This document shows, piece after piece, positions 8,586 through 17,397 of a stretch of DNA of 64,000 nt (position 1 is the first letter of the stretch; each line of letters starts with the position of its first letter). The translations under genes and the position numbers were made by a program. This DNA is from Alistipes provencensis (GTDB lineage: Bacteria; Bacteroidota; Bacteroidia; Bacteroidales; Rikenellaceae): positions 682,001 through 746,000 of the forward strand of contig NZ_LT559262.1 in the NCBI RefSeq assembly GCF_900083545.1, written 5' to 3'. Under the pieces are notes generated by a model that was given only the letters and a program-made list of their open reading frames with translations, did no database searches and had not been told where the DNA came from.

Positions 8586-10745
8586 ATGAACAGAATGGTG
8601 AAATTGCTGCTCGCATGCACGGGCATCCTGCTGTTCCCGGCCGCCGGGGCAGCTCCGAAAGAGAACACGCTACGCAACGACAAGTTGCAGGTCACGGTCG
8701 ACGATGCCGGCCGCCTGACCAGCATCAAAAACCTTGCGACCGGACAGGACTACGCCGGAGGCGACTACCTCTGGCGCCTCTACTACGACACGCAGAAGGC
8801 CAAGGAGATCGAGGTGCTGCCCGCCGAGCAAACGCCCCGCATTTCGCGCAAGGGCGACACGATCACGCTGACCTACGACCGCCTGAACGCCACTGACTTC
8901 AGCACCCGTGAGGCGGTGAAGCTCGACATGCGCCTCACGCTCGACATCACGCTCGAAGGCGACGAGGTGCGCTTCGCGTCGAAGATCGAGAACCGCGAAC
9001 CCCACACGATCGTCCGCGAACTGCACTACCCGTTGGTGGGCAGCATGCCGCTTCCCGAGGGGCACAAACTGCTGCTCACCCACACCGGAGGCCAGCTCTA
9101 CGACGACCCCAAGGCCGTGATCTTCCGCCACAGCAACGCCTCGCCCTACAAGGCCCCGGCGCAGAAGTTCCGCCAGATGGACGCCAAGTACCCCATGCGC
9201 ACCGTTACGGGCGGCACGGGCGGCTGCATGGCTTCCAACTGCTTCGCCTATGTGGGTGACGACGAGGGCATCTATTTCGGCAGCCACGACACGACGTTTC
9301 AGGACACGGGGCACGGCCTGCGCCTCTACCCCGACGCCGAAGGCAGGTTCACACGGCTGGAATCCGGATTCTACAAGTTCCCGCAGTGCTTCGCCGGCGA
9401 GACATGGACGTGCGACGCCAACGTCATAGCCCCCTACACGGGTTCGTGGCACGAGACCTCGAAACACTACCGCCGCTGGGCCGACACATGGTGGGACCAC
9501 CGCGACGCGCCGATGTGGGTCAAGAAGATGCGCAGTTGGCAGCGGATCATCTTCCGCCACCAGTACGGCGAACTGCTGTTCAAATACACCGACCTGCCGG
9601 GCCGCATCAAGGATGTCGGCGAGAGCGTCGGGGCCGATGCCGTCTTCACGTTCGGATGGTGGGAGACGGGCATGGACCACGGCAATCCCCACTACAACGC
9701 CGATCCCGCACAGGGCGGCGACGCCGGCTGGAAAAAGGCCATCGCCGACTACAAGAAGGATGGCGGCAAGGTGCTGCTCTACTTCAACGGCAAGCTGATC
9801 GACCGCGAGAGCGAGTTCTACAAGAGCGGTCAGGGCAAGGAGATCTGCTACCGCGACAACACGGGCGCCGAGCTCTTCGAGCAGTACAAGTTCACGGGGC
9901 AGGGCACCTTTCTGGCCGACTACAACGCCCGCACGTTCGTCGTGGCCGACACGCGCGCTCCGGTCTGGCGCAGGATGCTGCTCGACTGGGCCGACCGCGC
10001 CCGCGAGTACGGCGCCAACAGCGTCTTCTACGACCAGCTCGGATACGGCGAACGCGCCACCAACTGGGACCTGAGCCGGGAGTTCCCCGTGCCCAACATG
10101 CACGTCATCGCCGACAAGGCCGAGGTGCTGAAGATGGTCCGCGACCGCAACGTCAGTTTCGACCCCGAGTTCGCGCTCGGCACGGAGTGGCTGACCGACG
10201 TCACGGCGCAGTACTGCGACTACATCCACATCTACCAGACTACCGCCGGCAAGTACAGTTTCATCGACTGGTTCCGCTACACGTTCCCCGAAATCATCAT
10301 TTCCGACCGCGAGATCCGCGACGATACGGACATCGAGCGCCGTGTGAACAACACGCTGCTGAAGGGTCTGCGCAACGACATCGAAATCTACCGCTGCCGC
10401 GACCTGATCGACAAGACGCCGCATTACCAAGCCTATCTGGCTCAGGTGAACGCCATCAAGAGCAGGTATGAAGACCTGCTGCTGGTCGGCACCTACCGCG
10501 ACACGGAGGGCTTCACGCAGTCGAATCCCGGCATCGAGGCCCGCGCCTATGTCAACGGCGACGGCATGGCCATCGTGGCCACCCGCACGCAGGAGGGCAA
10601 GGCCGTGAAGGGTGCGATCGAGGTCCCGGGCTACCGGTTCGCGGAGGCTTCGACACTGGGCAATGCGCAGGTATCGCCCGACGGCCGCGAGGTGACGCTG
10701 GGCCAATACGACCTCGCCGTACTGATTTACAAAAAGACGAAGTGA
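8586..10745 (+). CDS. Secreted DUF6259-family putative glycoside hydrolase
   Basis: The product is 719 residues from the ATG at 8586, chosen because it gives a clean signal peptide (MNRMVKLLL... ending PAAGAAP). The N-terminal third is a mutarotase-like beta-sandwich (NKLQVTVDDAGRLTSIKN), followed by a TIM-barrel-like region with FTFGWWETGMDHGNP, NSVFYDQLGYGE and FDPEFALGTEWLTD, as in DUF6259 proteins, which are annotated as glycoside-hydrolase-like. Acidic residues in FYDQLG and PEFALGTEW are candidate catalytic groups (inference). The C-terminus is a small beta domain. It follows susC-susD and overlaps the neighbourhood of the next gene, which starts two bases after its stop. Substrate and linkage are unknown. 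Confidence 0.75.
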   Translation: MNRMVKLLLACTGILLFPAAGAAPKENTLRNDKLQVTVDDAGRLTSIKNLATGQDYAGGDYLWRLYYDTQKAKEIEVLPAEQTPRISRKGDTITLTYDRLNATDFSTREAVKLDMRLTLDITLEGDEVRFASKIENREPHTIVRELHYPLVGSMPLPEGHKLLLTHTGGQLYDDPKAVIFRHSNASPYKAPAQKFRQMDAKYPMRTVTGGTGGCMASNCFAYVGDDEGIYFGSHDTTFQDTGHGLRLYPDAEGRFTRLESGFYKFPQCFAGETWTCDANVIAPYTGSWHETSKHYRRWADTWWDHRDAPMWVKKMRSWQRIIFRHQYGELLFKYTDLPGRIKDVGESVGADAVFTFGWWETGMDHGNPHYNADPAQGGDAGWKKAIADYKKDGGKVLLYFNGKLIDRESEFYKSGQGKEICYRDNTGAELFEQYKFTGQGTFLADYNARTFVVADTRAPVWRRMLLDWADRAREYGANSVFYDQLGYGERATNWDLSREFPVPNMHVIADKAEVLKMVRDRNVSFDPEFALGTEWLTDVTAQYCDYIHIYQTTAGKYSFIDWFRYTFPEIIISDREIRDDTDIERRVNNTLLKGLRNDIEIYRCRDLIDKTPHYQAYLAQVNAIKSRYEDLLLVGTYRDTEGFTQSNPGIEARAYVNGDGMAIVATRTQEGKAVKGAIEVPGYRFAEASTLGNAQVSPDGREVTLGQYDLAVLIYKKTK

Positions 10746-10747
10746 CC

Positions 10748-11695
10748 ATGCGCGGACTGCAACCGGATGCAACGATAAAAACCTCTGGCACCCGGGTGTC
10801 GGAGGCTCCCGCACTGCGCATCGCCAACCGCCATGTCTCGGCCGTGGTGTGCCCTCCCGATGCCGAACGCGGCTACTACCGGAGCACGCGTTTCGACTGG
10901 GGCGGCGTCGTGCGCGACCTGCGCAGCGGGGGACACCGCTACGTCTCGGAGTGGCAGCCGCGGCACGATCCCCTGCGGCACGACGGACTGACCGGCCCCG
11001 CGGACGAGTTCACCCAGATCGGTTACGAGCGGGCGCGCCCCGGGCAGGAGTTCCTCAAGATCGGAGTCGGCACGCTGCGCAAGTTCTCCGACCACCCCTA
11101 CGACCGGTTCCGGCTCTACGAGATCGCCGATCCCGGCATTTGGGAGACGACCGCCGAGCGCGACCGCGTGGAGTTCCGCCACCGCCTGCTGACCGACGAA
11201 TACGGCTACGACTACCGCAAGACGCTGCGGCTGACCGACGCGCCGGGCCTCAGGATCGAGTACACGCTCAAGAACCTCGGTCCCGCACCGCTCACGGGCC
11301 ATGTCTATAACCACAATTTCTTCACGCTGGACCGCATGGCCACGGGTCCCGACACCTCGATCCACTTCCCGTTCCGGCCCGAGGGGACGTGGCGCGAAGC
11401 CTACGACAGCGTAGCGCTGACGCCCGACGGCGTCGCCTTCAGCCGTCCGCTGAATCCGGGCGAGTCGGTCTTCATGGGCGACCTCCACGGTCAGGCCCCC
11501 GAGACTCAGAAATATGGGTTCAGCCTCCGCAACCGCCGCACGGGAGCGGGCATCCGGGCTTCGGGCAGCGGACAACTGTCGCACATGGTCCTCTGGGCCT
11601 GCCCCGCAGTCGCCTGCCTCGAACCCTACATCCCGTTCCGGGTCTTCCCCGGAGAGACGGGCGTGTGGCACATCGACTACGAACTGCTGGTATAA
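10748..11695 (+). CDS. Galactose-mutarotase-like (aldose-epimerase fold) protein
   Basis: The protein is 315 residues from the ATG at 10748, two bases after the previous stop; a GTG at 10742 overlaps that stop and is a weaker alternative. No signal peptide is visible, so it is probably cytoplasmic. The sequence has a mutarotase-superfamily look: an acidic EFTQIGYERARPGQEFLKIG block, YDYRKTLRLTD, a long beta-sandwich, and HVYNHNFFTLDR with histidines where mutarotases carry substrate contacts. It resembles a widespread uncharacterised Bacteroidetes family rather than classical GalM. It likely acts on, or binds, the sugar released by the PUL. Translation is probably coupled to the DUF6259 gene. 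Confidence 0.6.
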   Translation: MRGLQPDATIKTSGTRVSEAPALRIANRHVSAVVCPPDAERGYYRSTRFDWGGVVRDLRSGGHRYVSEWQPRHDPLRHDGLTGPADEFTQIGYERARPGQEFLKIGVGTLRKFSDHPYDRFRLYEIADPGIWETTAERDRVEFRHRLLTDEYGYDYRKTLRLTDAPGLRIEYTLKNLGPAPLTGHVYNHNFFTLDRMATGPDTSIHFPFRPEGTWREAYDSVALTPDGVAFSRPLNPGESVFMGDLHGQAPETQKYGFSLRNRRTGAGIRASGSGQLSHMVLWACPAVACLEPYIPFRVFPGETGVWHIDYELLV

Positions 11696-11698
11696 GAG

Positions 11699-11727
11699 AA
11701 ACCCCGGAGCTCAGGCTCCGGGGTTTT
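11699..11727. terminator. Bidirectional intrinsic terminator between convergent genes
   Basis: The arm AAACCCCGGAGC (11699-11710) pairs perfectly with GCTCCGGGGTTT (11715-11726) over a four-base loop TCAG. T-runs occur on both strands. The stop codon of the minus-strand dehydrogenase gene (11711-11713) lies inside the loop, so its last codons form one arm. Confidence 0.85.
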
Positions 11728-14542
11728 CTTTAGGTGTCGTACAGGCATCGACCAAGTAGACGATCGAAACATAGGGCACGCCCGAACGGGCCGAGAGCCC
11801 GATCTCGCATGTGCGGCTGTTCGAGTAGCCCACCCTGACACCCGAGCGTTCGACGACGGGACGCAGCTTGCGCAGGGCATAGGCATTCACCTCGGGGTGC
11901 GTGAATCCGCGGTCACCGGCGAACCCGCAGCATCCGACCTCCTCGGGCACCACGACCTCGTCGGCACACAGCCGCGCCAGCGAGACGATCAGCCCGGCCA
12001 GCCCCATGCGGCGCATCGAGCAGGTGACATGCACGGCGACGGGTCCCGGCTGGGGCCGGAATTCCAGCCGGTCGCGCAGGAAGGTCCAGATGAACTCCGC
12101 CGGTTCGTACAATCTCATGCGGCCGATCTTTTCGCGCATGCGGTGCAGGCAGGGGCTCTGGTCGCACAGCACCGGCCAGCGTCCCTCCTCGCTGGCGCGC
12201 CACAGCGCCTCCTCCAGCTCGGCGGTCTTGCGGTCGGCGATGTCGGCCATGCCCTTGCTCTCCCAGATCGTACCGCAGCAGAGACGTTCCATATTTTCGG
12301 GAAAGATCACCTCATAGCCCGCCTTGCGGAGCAATGCGACCATCTTGTCGGCCAGCGACTCCGCGACCGGTGTTTCGCGGGCGAGGCCCATCGTCTGGTT
12401 GATGCAGCTCGGGAAATAGACCACCTTGTCCGGTTCCGGCACGGGCGTTTTCCGCAGGGCATCCGGCATCCGGTAGGCCCGTGGCATCGAGGGCAGCCAC
12501 TGCGGCAGTCCCAGCGCATGCAGTCCCTTCGTCACGGAAGTCATCGCCCGCGTCCCGAGTACCCGGTGCGCCGCATCGGCCATCGTCAGCACGGGGCGCA
12601 GGGCGCTTTTCAGCCCGGAGAAATGACGGGCAGCGAATTCCCCGGCGGCATGGCCCGCACTCCCGGGCGGTATCCGCTGGGCGCGCAGTACATGCGTCAG
12701 TTCCCCCGTATTGATCCCCACCGGACAGCTCGTCGAGCAGAGCCCGTCCCCGGCGCAGGTCCGCTCCCCGGGATAACGGTAGCCGCGTTCGAGCTCTTTC
12801 ACCAGACGCGGATTCTCACCCGAGACTTTCAGCCGGGCGATCTCGCGGCGCACGACGATGCGCTGGCGCGACGAGAGGGTCAGCCCGCAGGTCAGGCAGT
12901 TCACCTCGCAGAACCCGCATTCGATGCAGCGGTCGATCAGGGGATCGGTCAGCGGCAGGGGTTTGAAATGGGAGAGGTGGCAGCGGGGATCGTCGTTGAA
13001 GATCACCCCGGGGTTCAGCAGCCCCGCAGGGTCGAACAGCTCCTTGACGGCCCGCATCACGTTACAGGCGTCGTCGCCCCACTCGCGGCGGAGGAAAGGC
13101 GCCATATTGCGTCCCGTACCGTGCTCGGCCTTGAGCGAACCGTCGTATTTGCCGACGACGAGTTCCGCGACGTCGTTCATCAGCGCCTCGTAGCGCGCCA
13201 CTTCGGTCGGTTCCGAGAACGACTGGTTGATGATGAAATGGTAGTTGCCCTCGAGCGCATGCCCGTAAATGCAGGCATCGTCGTAGCCGTGGCGGGCGAT
13301 CAGCGCCTGCAACTCGGCGGTGGCCCGGGGCAGGTCCTCGATGTGGAAGGCGACATCCTCGATCAGACAGGTGGTTCCGGGAGGACGGCTGCCGCCCACG
13401 GCCGGGAAGATGCCCGAACGGACGGCCCAGTATTTCGCCTGCCCGGCCGGATCGTCGGTGAACCGCGCGGGAGTGTAGAGCGCAAAGCGCCCCAGCAACT
13501 CCCCGATGCGGGCGACGTTGGCGGCCAGCTCCTCCGGCGTGTGCGCTTTGGTCTCGGTCAGCACGGCCGTCAACCCCTCGCCCGTCGTGTCGCCGACCGA
13601 GGCCAGCGACTTGCGGTCGAGCATCTCGGCGCTGTGGACGATGCGCTGCCCGGCGGCGTCCTGCAGTTTGCGCATCTCCACGACGGCCCGGCTCGCCTCG
13701 CCGATGTCGCTGAAATAGACCATCGCCGACGCCTTGTGTTCGTATTCGCGTTCGGTGCGCATCGTGACCCCGACCAGAAACGCCAGCGTCCCCTCGGAGC
13801 CGACCATGAGGTGGGCGATGATCTCGAACGGATCGTCGAAGCGCACCAGCGGCAGCAGGTTCAGCCCCATGACGTTCTTGATCGAATATTTGTGCAGGAT
13901 GCGCTCCGTCAGGGCCTTGTCGCCGCGAACCCGGTCGCGCAGCGTTTCAATGGCGCGCAGAAATCCTGCGTGGCTCTCCGAGAAGGCCCGGCGGCTCGCT
14001 TCGTCGCCCGTGTCGAGCAGCGTGCCGTCGGCCAGCACCAGCCGCGCCGAGAGCAGCATCCGGTCGCTGTTGGCATGGGTGCCGCAGTTCATGCCCGAGG
14101 CGTTGTTCATCACGATGCCGCCCACCATGGCGCTTCGGATCGAAGCGGGGTCGGGCGGGAAGCGGTATCCATACGATTTCAGCACCTCGTTGACCCGGGC
14201 GCCCACGACGCCGGGCTGGAGCCGCACGGCGCGGCCGCCATCGAGCACCTCGCAGCGTTCCCAGTGCTTGCCGGCCACCACGAGCACCGAGTCGCTGACA
14301 GCCTGCCCCGAGAGGCTCGTGCCCGCGGCCCGGAAGGTCAGGGGCACACCCAGCCGGGCGGCCGTCTGCATGAGCCGCACGACCTCCTCCTCGTCGGCGG
14401 CACGCACGACGATCTGCGGGACGAGGCGGTAAAACCCCGCATCGGTGCCCCACGCCAGACGGCGCAGGTAATCGGTATAGACCCGTTCCCGGGGAATGAA
14501 GGCGCGCACGGCGCCGAGGAATCTGCGATGTTTGTCGGTCAT
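11711..14542 (-). CDS. FAD-linked oxidase / Fe-S fusion protein, D-lactate- or glycolate-dehydrogenase type
   Basis: This 943-residue protein fuses what are separate subunits in glycolate oxidase (GlcD and GlcF). The N-terminal half has an FAD_binding_4 domain (PLTFRAAGTSLSGQAVSD; MNNASGMNCGT) and an FAD-oxidase C-terminal domain (GHALEGNYHFIINQ, AEHGTGRNMAPFLRREWG). Two 4Fe-4S cysteine clusters follow (CIECGFCEVNC and CAGDGLCSTSCPVG). The C-terminal third holds two CCG repeats (LCCGTIWESKG, GCCGFAGDRGF). Such fusions oxidise D-lactate or related 2-hydroxyacids and pass electrons to the membrane quinone pool. No signal peptide is seen. It is convergent with the susC operon; a product of deoxysugar breakdown could be its substrate, but that is speculation. 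Confidence 0.85.
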   Translation of the reverse strand: MTDKHRRFLGAVRAFIPRERVYTDYLRRLAWGTDAGFYRLVPQIVVRAADEEEVVRLMQTAARLGVPLTFRAAGTSLSGQAVSDSVLVVAGKHWERCEVLDGGRAVRLQPGVVGARVNEVLKSYGYRFPPDPASIRSAMVGGIVMNNASGMNCGTHANSDRMLLSARLVLADGTLLDTGDEASRRAFSESHAGFLRAIETLRDRVRGDKALTERILHKYSIKNVMGLNLLPLVRFDDPFEIIAHLMVGSEGTLAFLVGVTMRTEREYEHKASAMVYFSDIGEASRAVVEMRKLQDAAGQRIVHSAEMLDRKSLASVGDTTGEGLTAVLTETKAHTPEELAANVARIGELLGRFALYTPARFTDDPAGQAKYWAVRSGIFPAVGGSRPPGTTCLIEDVAFHIEDLPRATAELQALIARHGYDDACIYGHALEGNYHFIINQSFSEPTEVARYEALMNDVAELVVGKYDGSLKAEHGTGRNMAPFLRREWGDDACNVMRAVKELFDPAGLLNPGVIFNDDPRCHLSHFKPLPLTDPLIDRCIECGFCEVNCLTCGLTLSSRQRIVVRREIARLKVSGENPRLVKELERGYRYPGERTCAGDGLCSTSCPVGINTGELTHVLRAQRIPPGSAGHAAGEFAARHFSGLKSALRPVLTMADAAHRVLGTRAMTSVTKGLHALGLPQWLPSMPRAYRMPDALRKTPVPEPDKVVYFPSCINQTMGLARETPVAESLADKMVALLRKAGYEVIFPENMERLCCGTIWESKGMADIADRKTAELEEALWRASEEGRWPVLCDQSPCLHRMREKIGRMRLYEPAEFIWTFLRDRLEFRPQPGPVAVHVTCSMRRMGLAGLIVSLARLCADEVVVPEEVGCCGFAGDRGFTHPEVNAYALRKLRPVVERSGVRVGYSNSRTCEIGLSARSGVPYVSIVYLVDACTTPKENPGA

Positions 14543-14556
14543 GGTTCTTCGGATTC

Positions 14557-14585
14557 AAAAACAGGAGAGGCGGCCGCCTCTCCTG
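14557..14585 (-). terminator. Terminator-like perfect palindrome downstream of the ROK kinase gene
   Basis: Bases 14562-14585 form a perfect 24-bp palindrome (CAGGAGAGGCGG and its complement). On the minus strand it is followed by five T, which fits an intrinsic terminator ending the hydrolase-transporter-kinase operon. It also lies immediately downstream of a -7 box for the next minus-strand gene, so in that transcript it would be at the 5' end. Confidence 0.7.
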
Positions 14586-14586
14586 A

Positions 14587-14594
14587 CAAATATA
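14587..14594 (-). promoter_or_regulatory. -7 box for the FAD/Fe-S dehydrogenase gene
   Basis: The minus strand reads TATATTTG, a full match to TAnnTTTG, about 45 bases upstream of the ATG at 14542. I see no convincing TTG at -33. Transcription would start within the adjoining palindrome. Confidence 0.45.
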
Positions 14595-14620
14595 CGAAAT
14601 CGGACGGCTCGTTGTAACTC

Positions 14621-15535
14621 TTAACGGCCGTTTTCCGCCTGCGCCAGCAGACCGTAAAAGGCCGCTTCGCCGATATGCTCCGCAGGTGCGATGCGGGTCA
14701 GCCCCGCGACATCGCGCAGTCCGTCGCGCAGGGCCGCCTCCATGTAGGCGAACGAGCGCGAGATCTGACCGCCCAGCAGGAGGCATTCGATGCCGTGTTC
14801 GACGAGCAGGTCGTGCAGCGTGGCGGCAAGAATGCCCCCGACCGTCGCAAAGGTCTCGCGGGCATGGGCATCCCCCTCGCCGGCCATGCGGCCCAGATCG
14901 GCCACCGTCAGCGCCGGGTCGGTACGGCCCGTAAGTTCTTCGTAAATGCGCAGGAATCCCCGTTTCGAAGCATAGTCCTCCAGAATGCCGTCGCGGTAGG
15001 GAAGGTCGAAGATCACCACCTTCGGGCCGCCCGCCGGGTTGCACAGCACCCGCCCGTCGCGGCTCAGGGCGAAGCCCAGCCCCGTGCCGAGCGACACGAG
15101 CGCCGAAGCGCCGTATCCGGCGGCATTGCCCCGGGCGATCTCCCCGGCCAGCGCGGCGTTCACGTCCTGCATGAAGCGGATATCCGCATCGGCAGGCACG
15201 CCGGGCATCGCGTGCAGCACCCCGCGCAGATCGACGCCGCAGATGCTGCGGAACTTGTGCGTCATGCGGGAGATGCCCGCCGCATAGTCGAACGGCCCGG
15301 GAATGGCGATGCCGATCCCGGCAAGGGCCATGCCCCGTTCCGCGGCGAAGGCTGCGCCCTTGGCCACTACGGTGGACAGAGAGCCTTCGATCTCCGCACG
15401 CGAGCCCTCCGAACGGATCGGGCAACTGAACTCCGAACCGGGCAGGAGCTGCCCGGAGGCGTCCGCCACGGCCGATTTGAGGAACGTGCCCCCGACGTCG
15501 AGCAGCAGGCGGCAGCTATTCTTTGTCAAACCCAT
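14621..15535 (-). CDS. ROK-family sugar kinase
   Basis: The product is 304 residues, typical for ROK proteins. It shows the phosphate-binding LLLDVGGTFLKS at the N-terminus, GIAIPGPFDY, QDVNAALAGE (the catalytic aspartate block) and LVSLGTGLGFALS. The zinc-binding CxCGxxGCxE cluster of most ROK kinases is absent, so it belongs to a divergent group. It would phosphorylate a free sugar in the cytoplasm; glucose, fructose, mannose or an N-acetylhexosamine cannot be distinguished by eye. Its start overlaps the end of the upstream isomerase-like gene by 20 bases, so the two are translationally coupled. It is the last gene of the operon that begins at 21600. Confidence 0.85.
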   Translation of the reverse strand: MGLTKNSCRLLLDVGGTFLKSAVADASGQLLPGSEFSCPIRSEGSRAEIEGSLSTVVAKGAAFAAERGMALAGIGIAIPGPFDYAAGISRMTHKFRSICGVDLRGVLHAMPGVPADADIRFMQDVNAALAGEIARGNAAGYGASALVSLGTGLGFALSRDGRVLCNPAGGPKVVIFDLPYRDGILEDYASKRGFLRIYEELTGRTDPALTVADLGRMAGEGDAHARETFATVGGILAATLHDLLVEHGIECLLLGGQISRSFAYMEAALRDGLRDVAGLTRIAPAEHIGEAAFYGLLAQAENGR

Positions 15536-17375
15536 CCTTGAGCATCGTTTTGTGGACGCTGATAGGTTCCGTGCGGAGATTCTCGATCACATAGCGGCCC
15601 ATGTCCGCGGGAACCACGACCATATCCATGTATTCGGCATCGAAGTAACGTTCGGGCTGTGCGACGGAACGGATGCGGATGCGTTCGCCGTCGACGAGCG
15701 TCAGCACATGGAACTTGCCGCAGGTGTCGTCCTCGATCTGCTTCTCGAACTCGAGGCGGCGGAGCGAGAAATAGAGCAGGTCGTGCTCGCCGACGATCTT
15801 CTCGGCCCAGCCGTCGCCCTCGCGCACCGTGCGGGGCTGCTGGACGATGTTGCTGCGCACCCAACTGGTCGTGCGCTCGTAGGCCAGCGTGCGTTCGCCG
15901 TGCCATGTATGGATGGGGCGCGGCTTGCCGTCGAGGTCGGCGCGCAGGTAGTCGTAGAGCTTGTAGGTGTAGGAGCCGATCGTGAGGCTGCCGATTTCGA
16001 GCACCACCTGATTGCGGCCCGACGAGTGGATCGTTCCGGCGGGAAGCATCACCTGCAGGCCGGGCTTCGAATCCTCGTAGCTGACATATTTCAGGTAGTC
16101 CACGGGCTTGTATTCGGTGTCGGCCAGCTTGATCTCGCGGATGAACTGCTCGGTGTCGGCACCGTCGCGGAACCCGACGAAGGTCTTGGCGTCCTGTCCG
16201 GCCACCACCACATAGTAGCTCTCGTCCTGACGGCCCAGTTCACCGAAGTGCTTCTCGTTGTACTCGGCTCCCGAATGCACCTGAATAGACATGTTGCCGT
16301 TGCTGTGGAACGTATCGTCGTAGTTGAAGCGGATGGGAAAGTAACCGCCGAACTTCTCGACGGCCGGGCGGCCCATGATGGCCTCGCCCTCCTTCTGCAC
16401 GAACGAGAAATAGGGGAAGTCGATCTTCTCGTCCCCGGCCTCGACGACGATCGACACCTCCATCGGGATCAGGTCGAAGACCCACGCGCAGTTGCGCATC
16501 GTGTCGGGCAGGTTGCGGAGTTTCTTGACGTAGGTGCCGCCCCACACGCCCTCCAGATAGACCGGCTTGCAGCGGAACGGATAGCCGGCCAGCGACCGGA
16601 AGATGTCGGACAGCGCCGCCATCGGGATCATGTGGATATGGTCGGGACGGTCCGAAGCCATGTAATAATCGAGCAGTTCGCCGCGCAGCAGCTTGCCGCG
16701 GTGGCGCACACCCATTTCGAAATCGGCGTAGTAGCAGCGGCGGATCACCCGGTTGGCCGGGCGGGCCACCTTGTCGCCGAGGTTGGCGAACTGGCCGCGG
16801 CGGATGCGGAGGATGGCCTCCTTGGGCGTCACGTCGAAGTAGCATTTGATATCGTAGAGCCCGCGCACCTCTTCGACGAGGCATCCGCTGCCGTAGACGA
16901 GCAGCACGCGCCCTGCGGCGGCAGGGGTCCGCAACGCCTCGAGGCGCTGTTTGAAAGCCGCGAATTTCGCCGCGTCGAACATATCCGCGTAATCACGCTC
17001 GATGAGGCGTCCGAACAACAGCGACGGGTCCTTCGTGGTGTCCCACTCCAGATTGGGATCGATCATGTCGGCGATCTCCTGCTCGGATTTGAGCACCTCG
17101 GTAAACGCCACGGCATCCAGTTCGATCCCCTTGCCCAGCAACTGCTGCGAGAGCAGGTTGACCATCCGGGTCCAGTCGGCCGTCGCATAGCCGTCGAATC
17201 CGACGACGATGTTCCTGCCGGGTGCGGCCTTCAGGCGGGAAACGATATCCCCAGCCAGCGCAGCGGCAGCCTTGGGGGTTCCGGCAACGACCGCCTCGAC
17301 GGTTTTTTGGGGGAGTGCCGGACGGTTGACGGCGCGGGGGTCGTCATACGGAAAAGGGTTATACATGAAACTCAT
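15516..17375 (-). CDS. Class I mannose-6-phosphate-isomerase-like protein with an extra N-terminal domain
   Basis: The protein is 619 residues, nearly twice a normal short ManA. The C-terminal half carries the cupin features of type I phosphomannose isomerases: FHSNGNMSIQVH with the metal histidine/glutamine block, and LPAGTIHSSGRNQVVLEIGS. The N-terminal 200 or so residues resemble a nucleoside-kinase-like P-loop fold (NIVVGFDGYATADW; GRVLLVYGSGCLV; CYFDVTPKEAILRIRRGQ) but the Walker A lysine is missing, so ATP use is doubtful. It may interconvert a phosphorylated aldose and ketose. It lies 22 bases after the arabinose-isomerase-like gene and overlaps the ROK kinase gene. The specific sugar is unknown. 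Confidence 0.7.
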   Translation of the reverse strand: MSFMYNPFPYDDPRAVNRPALPQKTVEAVVAGTPKAAAALAGDIVSRLKAAPGRNIVVGFDGYATADWTRMVNLLSQQLLGKGIELDAVAFTEVLKSEQEIADMIDPNLEWDTTKDPSLLFGRLIERDYADMFDAAKFAAFKQRLEALRTPAAAGRVLLVYGSGCLVEEVRGLYDIKCYFDVTPKEAILRIRRGQFANLGDKVARPANRVIRRCYYADFEMGVRHRGKLLRGELLDYYMASDRPDHIHMIPMAALSDIFRSLAGYPFRCKPVYLEGVWGGTYVKKLRNLPDTMRNCAWVFDLIPMEVSIVVEAGDEKIDFPYFSFVQKEGEAIMGRPAVEKFGGYFPIRFNYDDTFHSNGNMSIQVHSGAEYNEKHFGELGRQDESYYVVVAGQDAKTFVGFRDGADTEQFIREIKLADTEYKPVDYLKYVSYEDSKPGLQVMLPAGTIHSSGRNQVVLEIGSLTIGSYTYKLYDYLRADLDGKPRPIHTWHGERTLAYERTTSWVRSNIVQQPRTVREGDGWAEKIVGEHDLLYFSLRRLEFEKQIEDDTCGKFHVLTLVDGERIRIRSVAQPERYFDAEYMDMVVVPADMGRYVIENLRTEPISVHKTMLKDGFDKE

Positions 17376-17397
17376 AAGGACAAACGATTTTATAGGG

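Noticed and set aside
11897..14617. 906-codon open frame on the plus strand opposite the dehydrogenase gene
   Set aside because: Shadow of the FAD/Fe-S gene, which has intact flavin and cysteine motifs on the minus strand.
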